From an uncultured Clostridia bacterium (GTDB lineage: Bacteria > Bacillota > Clostridia > Oscillospirales > Acutalibacteraceae): 64,000 nt of DNA. The notes beneath the pieces were generated by a model that saw only the letters and a list, made by a program, of their open reading frames with translations, did not search any database and had not been told where the DNA came from. Location: NCBI GenBank assembly GCA_937876205.1, contig CALEII010000031.1:1-64000 (forward strand), given 5' to 3'. Positions 60,477-64,000 of the stretch are shown one piece after another. A program made the position numbers and the translations under genes. Every line of letters starts with the position of its first letter. Position 1 is the stretch's first letter.

Positions 60477-61184
60477 ATGGACAGTAAGCTTCTTGATATT
60501 CAGGAAAATGTGAAATATATAAGAAACAGTATAAACGAAGCGGCAGTAAGAAGCGGCAGAAGTGCAGATGCTGTTCGTTTTATGGCTGTTACAAAGACGG
60601 TTGATCCCGTTTATATAAATCACGCAATAGACTGCGGCATTGACCTTATAGGTGAAAATAAGGTACAGGAATTTCTCGGCAAAAAGGATGAGCTGAAGCT
60701 TGAAAAGGTTGAAAAGCATCTTATCGGCCATCTGCAGTCAAATAAAGTCAGAAAAATCATCACTGAGGTGGACCTTATACAGTCTGTTGACAGTGTAAGC
60801 CTTGCCCGTGAGATTGAGCGTCAGGCAGAAAAAAACAATATGCAGGCAGAAATTCTTGTTGAAATCAATGTCGGTGATGAAGCAAGCAAAACAGGGCTTG
60901 ATAAAAGCCTTCTGCAGGAAACAATCTGTGAAATCGCCTCGATGAAGCATATTTTTATCAAAGGATTGATGACAATTCCTCCGATTTGTGAAAATAAAGG
61001 AGAATTAAGAAAATTTTTTGATGAAATGTATAATCTGTTTATTGACATAGGTGCACAAAAAATAGATAATGTAAGTATGGACATTTTGTCTATGGGTATG
61101 TCGGGAGATTATGAAGAGGCAATTCTCTGCGGCTCAAATCTGGTAAGAGTCGGCTCGGCGATTTTCGGGCCGAGAATATATTGA
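60477..61184 (+). CDS. PLP homeostasis protein (YggS/YlmE family)
   Basis: 235 residues. Non-enzymatic alanine-racemase-fold protein that binds pyridoxal phosphate. Conserved FMAVTKTV (PLP lysine), GENKVQEF, HLIGHLQSNK, VEINVGDEASKTG and LSMGMSGDYEEAI blocks. ylmE is commonly next to sepF in Firmicutes, as here. GGAAAGGAG precedes the ATG. Confidence 0.96.
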   Translation: MDSKLLDIQENVKYIRNSINEAAVRSGRSADAVRFMAVTKTVDPVYINHAIDCGIDLIGENKVQEFLGKKDELKLEKVEKHLIGHLQSNKVRKIITEVDLIQSVDSVSLAREIERQAEKNNMQAEILVEINVGDEASKTGLDKSLLQETICEIASMKHIFIKGLMTIPPICENKGELRKFFDEMYNLFIDIGAQKIDNVSMDILSMGMSGDYEEAILCGSNLVRVGSAIFGPRIY

Positions 61185-61232
61185 CAAACAGGCGAAATAA
61201 AATAAATATGAAAAAGAAAGGATAATGTCAGA

Positions 61233-61778
61233 ATGGGACTTTGGGATAAAATCAAGGATTATGTAGACCGTCCTGAGCTTGATTACGACGAAGACGACGA
61301 GATAACAGAGGAAGAAGAAAACGAAGAGGAAGAGGTTGTTGAAAGACCTGTCAGACAGAAGCGTGAGCCTTCATCAAAGAGAACGGCTTCCGCAAGAGAC
61401 GACCTGGGCTTTTCTTCCTTTGAGAGACCTGTGATTCAGCGCCCTGCTTACAAGAGCCCGGCAGGCCATTCAAGCAAGGTTGTTGATATTCACACCACTG
61501 CAAAGCTTCAGGTTGTGCTTACAAAGCCTGAAAAGTTCTCAGATGCAAGAGAGATTGCAGACAATCTTAATGAAAAAAGAACTATAGTTCTCAATCTTGA
61601 ATCCACAAATAAGGATGAAGCACTGAGACTTCTTGATTTCCTCAGCGGTGTTGCATATGCAAACGACGGCGAAATCAAAAAAATAGCAAAAAGCACATTC
61701 ATCATCACTCCTTACAACGTTGATGTTATGGGCGACCTGCTCTATGAACTTGAAAATAACGGCGTATACTTTGTATAA
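61233..61778 (+). CDS. sepF: Cell division protein SepF
   Basis: 181 residues. N-terminal membrane-binding amphipathic helix MGLWDKIKDYV, an acidic then basic linker, and the SepF core from KVVDIHTTAKLQVVLTKP to the end (FLSGVAYANDGEIKKIAKSTF). SepF tethers FtsZ filaments to the membrane in Gram-positives. AAAGGATAATGTCAG precedes the ATG. DivIVA follows after 10 bp. Confidence 0.96.
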   Translation: MGLWDKIKDYVDRPELDYDEDDEITEEEENEEEEVVERPVRQKREPSSKRTASARDDLGFSSFERPVIQRPAYKSPAGHSSKVVDIHTTAKLQVVLTKPEKFSDAREIADNLNEKRTIVLNLESTNKDEALRLLDFLSGVAYANDGEIKKIAKSTFIITPYNVDVMGDLLYELENNGVYFV

Positions 61779-61788
61779 AGGATGGTAA

Positions 61789-63804
61789 TTGAAGATGACT
61801 GTTGATGAAATCAGAAAATACAGCTTTGACACTCTGCCTGACGGAGGATATTCTGCAGAGAGCGTCAATGCTTTTGTGGAGCAGACTGCTGCGGCATATG
61901 AAGAGATTTTTGAAGAGAATAAGGAAATTGCAAGAAGACTTACAATCTTTGCAAAAAAGCTCGATGAATATAAGCGTAATGAGAGCTATATGACAGAAAC
62001 TCTGCTCACCGCCCAGAAAACAGCAGCACAGACTATTGCAGGTGCAGAGTCTGTTGTTTCAAAGATGATTGAAGCTGCAAAAAATGAGGGCAAAAAGATT
62101 ATCAATGAGGCAAGAGAGCGTTCAAATGAAATATATGTTGACAGAGACAAGATAATTTCTGAAGCTGAAGCAAAGGCAAAAGAAATGACAGACAAAGCTG
62201 AGTCTGCGCTTGCTGATGCGACTGCTGCCGCTGAAAAAGAGGCTCAGGTTATCATTGACAATGCCAACGCTCAGGCAAAAGCTACCGTAGACGGTGCAAA
62301 GGCAGGTATTCAGCACACTATTGATGAAATCAATGAAAATGCAGATACTGTTATAAAAGAAGCAAATGAAACTGCTGAGGCTATTGTAAAAGAGGCTAAT
62401 GAGACTGCCGAAGCTTCAGTCAGAGAAGCAAATGAGATTGCAGACAAAGTTGTTTCAGAGGCTGTGGGCAAGGCACAGGCTGTTGTTGACGGTCTTCTCA
62501 ATGATGCAAACAAGGCTAAGGAAGATGCAGACAAGCTCAGAGCCGAAGCTTTTGAGATGAAAAAGGAGGCTGTTCTCTATAAAGACGAGCAGCAGAAGCT
62601 CGCTGATTTCTATAAAACAGAGCAGATAAGAATTGCCACTGAAGAAGCAGGCAGAATAAGAACACAGGCAGAGAACTTTGCAAAAAGTGTTTCCGGTAAG
62701 GCAAAGGCAGCAGCGGCAGGTATTCTTCTCAAGGCACAGACAGATGTAAACAGACTCAACGGTGAGCTTCACGCAAACCTTGACAGTGTCAACGCTGCTA
62801 TTGATGCTGCTGTTGCAAGATACAATGCAGTCAAGGCTGCAACAGACGAGCTTTACACAAAGCTCACAGGAATTGCAGAAAGTGCTGTTGAGCCCGAGAG
62901 TGCTCCTCTTGTAGCTGATGAGAGTGTATTCGTTACAGATTCAAAGGCTCTTGACGACGCAGTTGCTGAGGAGAACATAGATAAAATACTTATGTGCTTC
63001 GGAATTGATTCAGCTGAAATGCTCAAAGCTACAAATCAGCTTATAGATGAAGAGGCAGAAAATACACAGGTACCTGCAGAAGCAGCTGAAGAAATACAGG
63101 AAGAACAGGCAGAAGAAGTTCAGAAAGAAACTGCAGAGCCTGTAGAAGAAGAAATCTTCAATGTTGAAGAGGTTGCTGAAACAGAAGAAATCACTGAGAC
63201 TGCAGAAGCTGAAGAAGCTCAGGCAGAAGTGACAGAAATTGCCCGGGAAGTCGCCGAAGAAGAAACTGCTGACGAGGCTGAAGAAGAGATTCCTGAAGTG
63301 ACAGAAGAAATTGAAGAAGAACCTGCTGAGGATGCTTCGGAAGAACTGACAGAGGAGGTTCAGGAAGAAGCTGCAGAGGAGTCTCAGGAAGAGGAATTCG
63401 GTGATTTTGAGTTTGAATTCAACCTTGATGAAGCAGAAGAAATCCCCGAAGCACCTGTTGTTGATGCAGAAATTCCCTCAGCTCCCGCAGCAGCTGCTGA
63501 TGATACAGATGATGACCTCTTTGATGATGACTGGGGTATGATTGACAGCATTGACGCAGAAGATGACGATGATGTCAAGGTTTTTGAGCCTGAAATTCCA
63601 TCTGCAGAGCAGGTTGAAGATTTTGATGACGGTTTTGATGATGTTGACCTCAGTGACCCCGTTTTTGACCTTAACCGTGACTCGGAAGCTGATTTTGAGA
63701 TAGATTTCAGTATGTTTGAGGTTGACGAAGAAAAGAAAAAAGCAAGAGAGGCTCAGAGAGCCGAACTGCGCTCAGGCAAAAAGAAAAAGAAGAAAAAGAG
63801 ATAA
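61789..63804 (+). CDS. Long DivIVA-domain protein with acidic C terminus
   Basis: 671 residues, about four times the usual DivIVA length. The N terminus (MTVDEIRKYSFDTLPDGGYSAESVNAFVEQ region) is a DivIVA domain, followed by about 320 residues of Ala/Glu-rich coiled coil with heptad repeats (EANETAEAIVKEANETAEA). The last 270 residues are highly acidic (long Glu/Ala and Asp tracts) and the protein ends in a lysine block (SGKKKKKKKR). DivIVA proteins gather at curved membranes and organise division or polar growth. TTG 61789 is 7 nt after AAAGG; ATG 61795 is the alternative start. Confidence 0.85.
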   Translation: MKMTVDEIRKYSFDTLPDGGYSAESVNAFVEQTAAAYEEIFEENKEIARRLTIFAKKLDEYKRNESYMTETLLTAQKTAAQTIAGAESVVSKMIEAAKNEGKKIINEARERSNEIYVDRDKIISEAEAKAKEMTDKAESALADATAAAEKEAQVIIDNANAQAKATVDGAKAGIQHTIDEINENADTVIKEANETAEAIVKEANETAEASVREANEIADKVVSEAVGKAQAVVDGLLNDANKAKEDADKLRAEAFEMKKEAVLYKDEQQKLADFYKTEQIRIATEEAGRIRTQAENFAKSVSGKAKAAAAGILLKAQTDVNRLNGELHANLDSVNAAIDAAVARYNAVKAATDELYTKLTGIAESAVEPESAPLVADESVFVTDSKALDDAVAEENIDKILMCFGIDSAEMLKATNQLIDEEAENTQVPAEAAEEIQEEQAEEVQKETAEPVEEEIFNVEEVAETEEITETAEAEEAQAEVTEIAREVAEEETADEAEEEIPEVTEEIEEEPAEDASEELTEEVQEEAAEESQEEEFGDFEFEFNLDEAEEIPEAPVVDAEIPSAPAAAADDTDDDLFDDDWGMIDSIDAEDDDDVKVFEPEIPSAEQVEDFDDGFDDVDLSDPVFDLNRDSEADFEIDFSMFEVDEEKKKAREAQRAELRSGKKKKKKKR

Positions 63805-63806
63805 GA

Positions 63807-64000
63807 ATGTCTTACAAAAAATACATTACTTTGACTGCAGAGATGCTCGTTGCTGCCGTACTGGTGCTTGTTGATCAATGGCTGAAAAAGTTTGCAGTGA
63901 GCAATCTTGCAGGTAAAAGCGATATTATCCTTATTAAAAATTTTATAGGGCTTTCATATGCAGAGAATACAGGGGCGGCGTTCAGTATGTTTTCGGACTC
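63807..64000 (+). CDS. lspA: Lipoprotein signal peptidase LspA (partial, runs off the window)
   Basis: The first 64 codons: MSYKKYITLTAEMLVAAV, then VDQWLKKFAV and YAENTGAAFSMFSD. The VDQ of the first membrane segment and AENTGAAF are family-specific; the catalytic Asp pair lies mostly beyond the window. The start codon is ATG 63807, 2 bp after the divIVA stop. LspA cuts prolipoprotein signal peptides and is a usual neighbour of divIVA. Confidence 0.9.
   Translation, partial: MSYKKYITLTAEMLVAAVLVLVDQWLKKFAVSNLAGKSDIILIKNFIGLSYAENTGAAFSMFSD

Overview
The window looks like the replication-origin region of a low-to-moderate GC, Gram-positive Clostridia chromosome, most likely an anaerobic gut or rumen member of the Oscillospirales/Ruminococcaceae. 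The evidence is a Firmicutes-type gene order (rsmG, parB, dnaA, dnaN, S4 protein, recF, remB, gyrB, gyrA), a spore-cortex hydrolase, a dockerin, LytR-CpsA-Psr and SepF/DivIVA proteins, and no outer-membrane genes. Species cannot be told from the window.

Layout. 1-400: two tandem near-consensus promoters and a leader pointing left, as in front of an rRNA operon that would lie outside the window. 397-4134: sleB, an ATPase gene bracketed by two perfect parS sites, then parB and rsmG on the minus strand. 4135-6056: dnaA with its promoter, then an AT-rich dnaA-dnaN gap that looks like oriC (repeated 9-mers, a C-rich block, DnaA-trio-like triplets). 6057-13404: dnaN, S4, recF, remB, gyrB, gyrA. 13432-26045: envelope and carbohydrate genes (LCP enzyme, fructuronate reductase, leucine-rich-repeat/dockerin protein, two TetR regulators, a 1101-residue exported protein, a GH3 glucosidase and a DUF4015 protein). 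26165-30056: lexA under two SOS-box-like dyads, followed by DUF4091, a phosphoesterase and a DNA glycosylase. 30094-33213: three membrane-anchored proteins on the minus strand. 33391-40917: a polysaccharide export and synthesis operon (ABC permease and ATPase, coiled-coil protein, two-domain glycosyltransferase, UDP-ManNAc dehydrogenase, UDP-GlcNAc 2-epimerase). 41019-51319: secreted phosphoesterases, a PPC-repeat protein, an SGNH hydrolase, a cation exporter, an uncharacterised gene pair and a 37-residue peptide. 51376-51571: a MITE-like palindromic element. 51637-64000: miaB, ricA-like, mutS, mutL, miaA, then an HlyD-like protein, the PLP-homeostasis protein, sepF, a long DivIVA protein and the start of lspA.

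How the parts fit. Genes left of the presumed origin that are normally highly expressed or housekeeping (rRNA promoters, rsmG, parB) point left and nearly everything right of it points right, so transcription diverges from 5.7-6.0 kb. The 33-41 kb operon probably makes UDP-ManNAc and UDP-ManNAcA and assembles and exports a cell-wall polymer that an LCP enzyme could attach to the wall.

The most unusual things I see are: (1) origin 9-mers of the type TT(T/A)T(G/A)AACA in place of TTATCCACA, together with a DnaA recognition loop reading GGKKHSTV in place of GGRDHTTV; (2) a Phe-rich amphipathic C-terminal tail on exported proteins that also occurs as a free 37-residue peptide; (3) the parS-flanked ATPase with a degenerate second P-loop; (4) a 196-bp element with perfect 16-bp terminal inverted repeats that carry outward -35 boxes. 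All are read from sequence alone; no search or computation was run.
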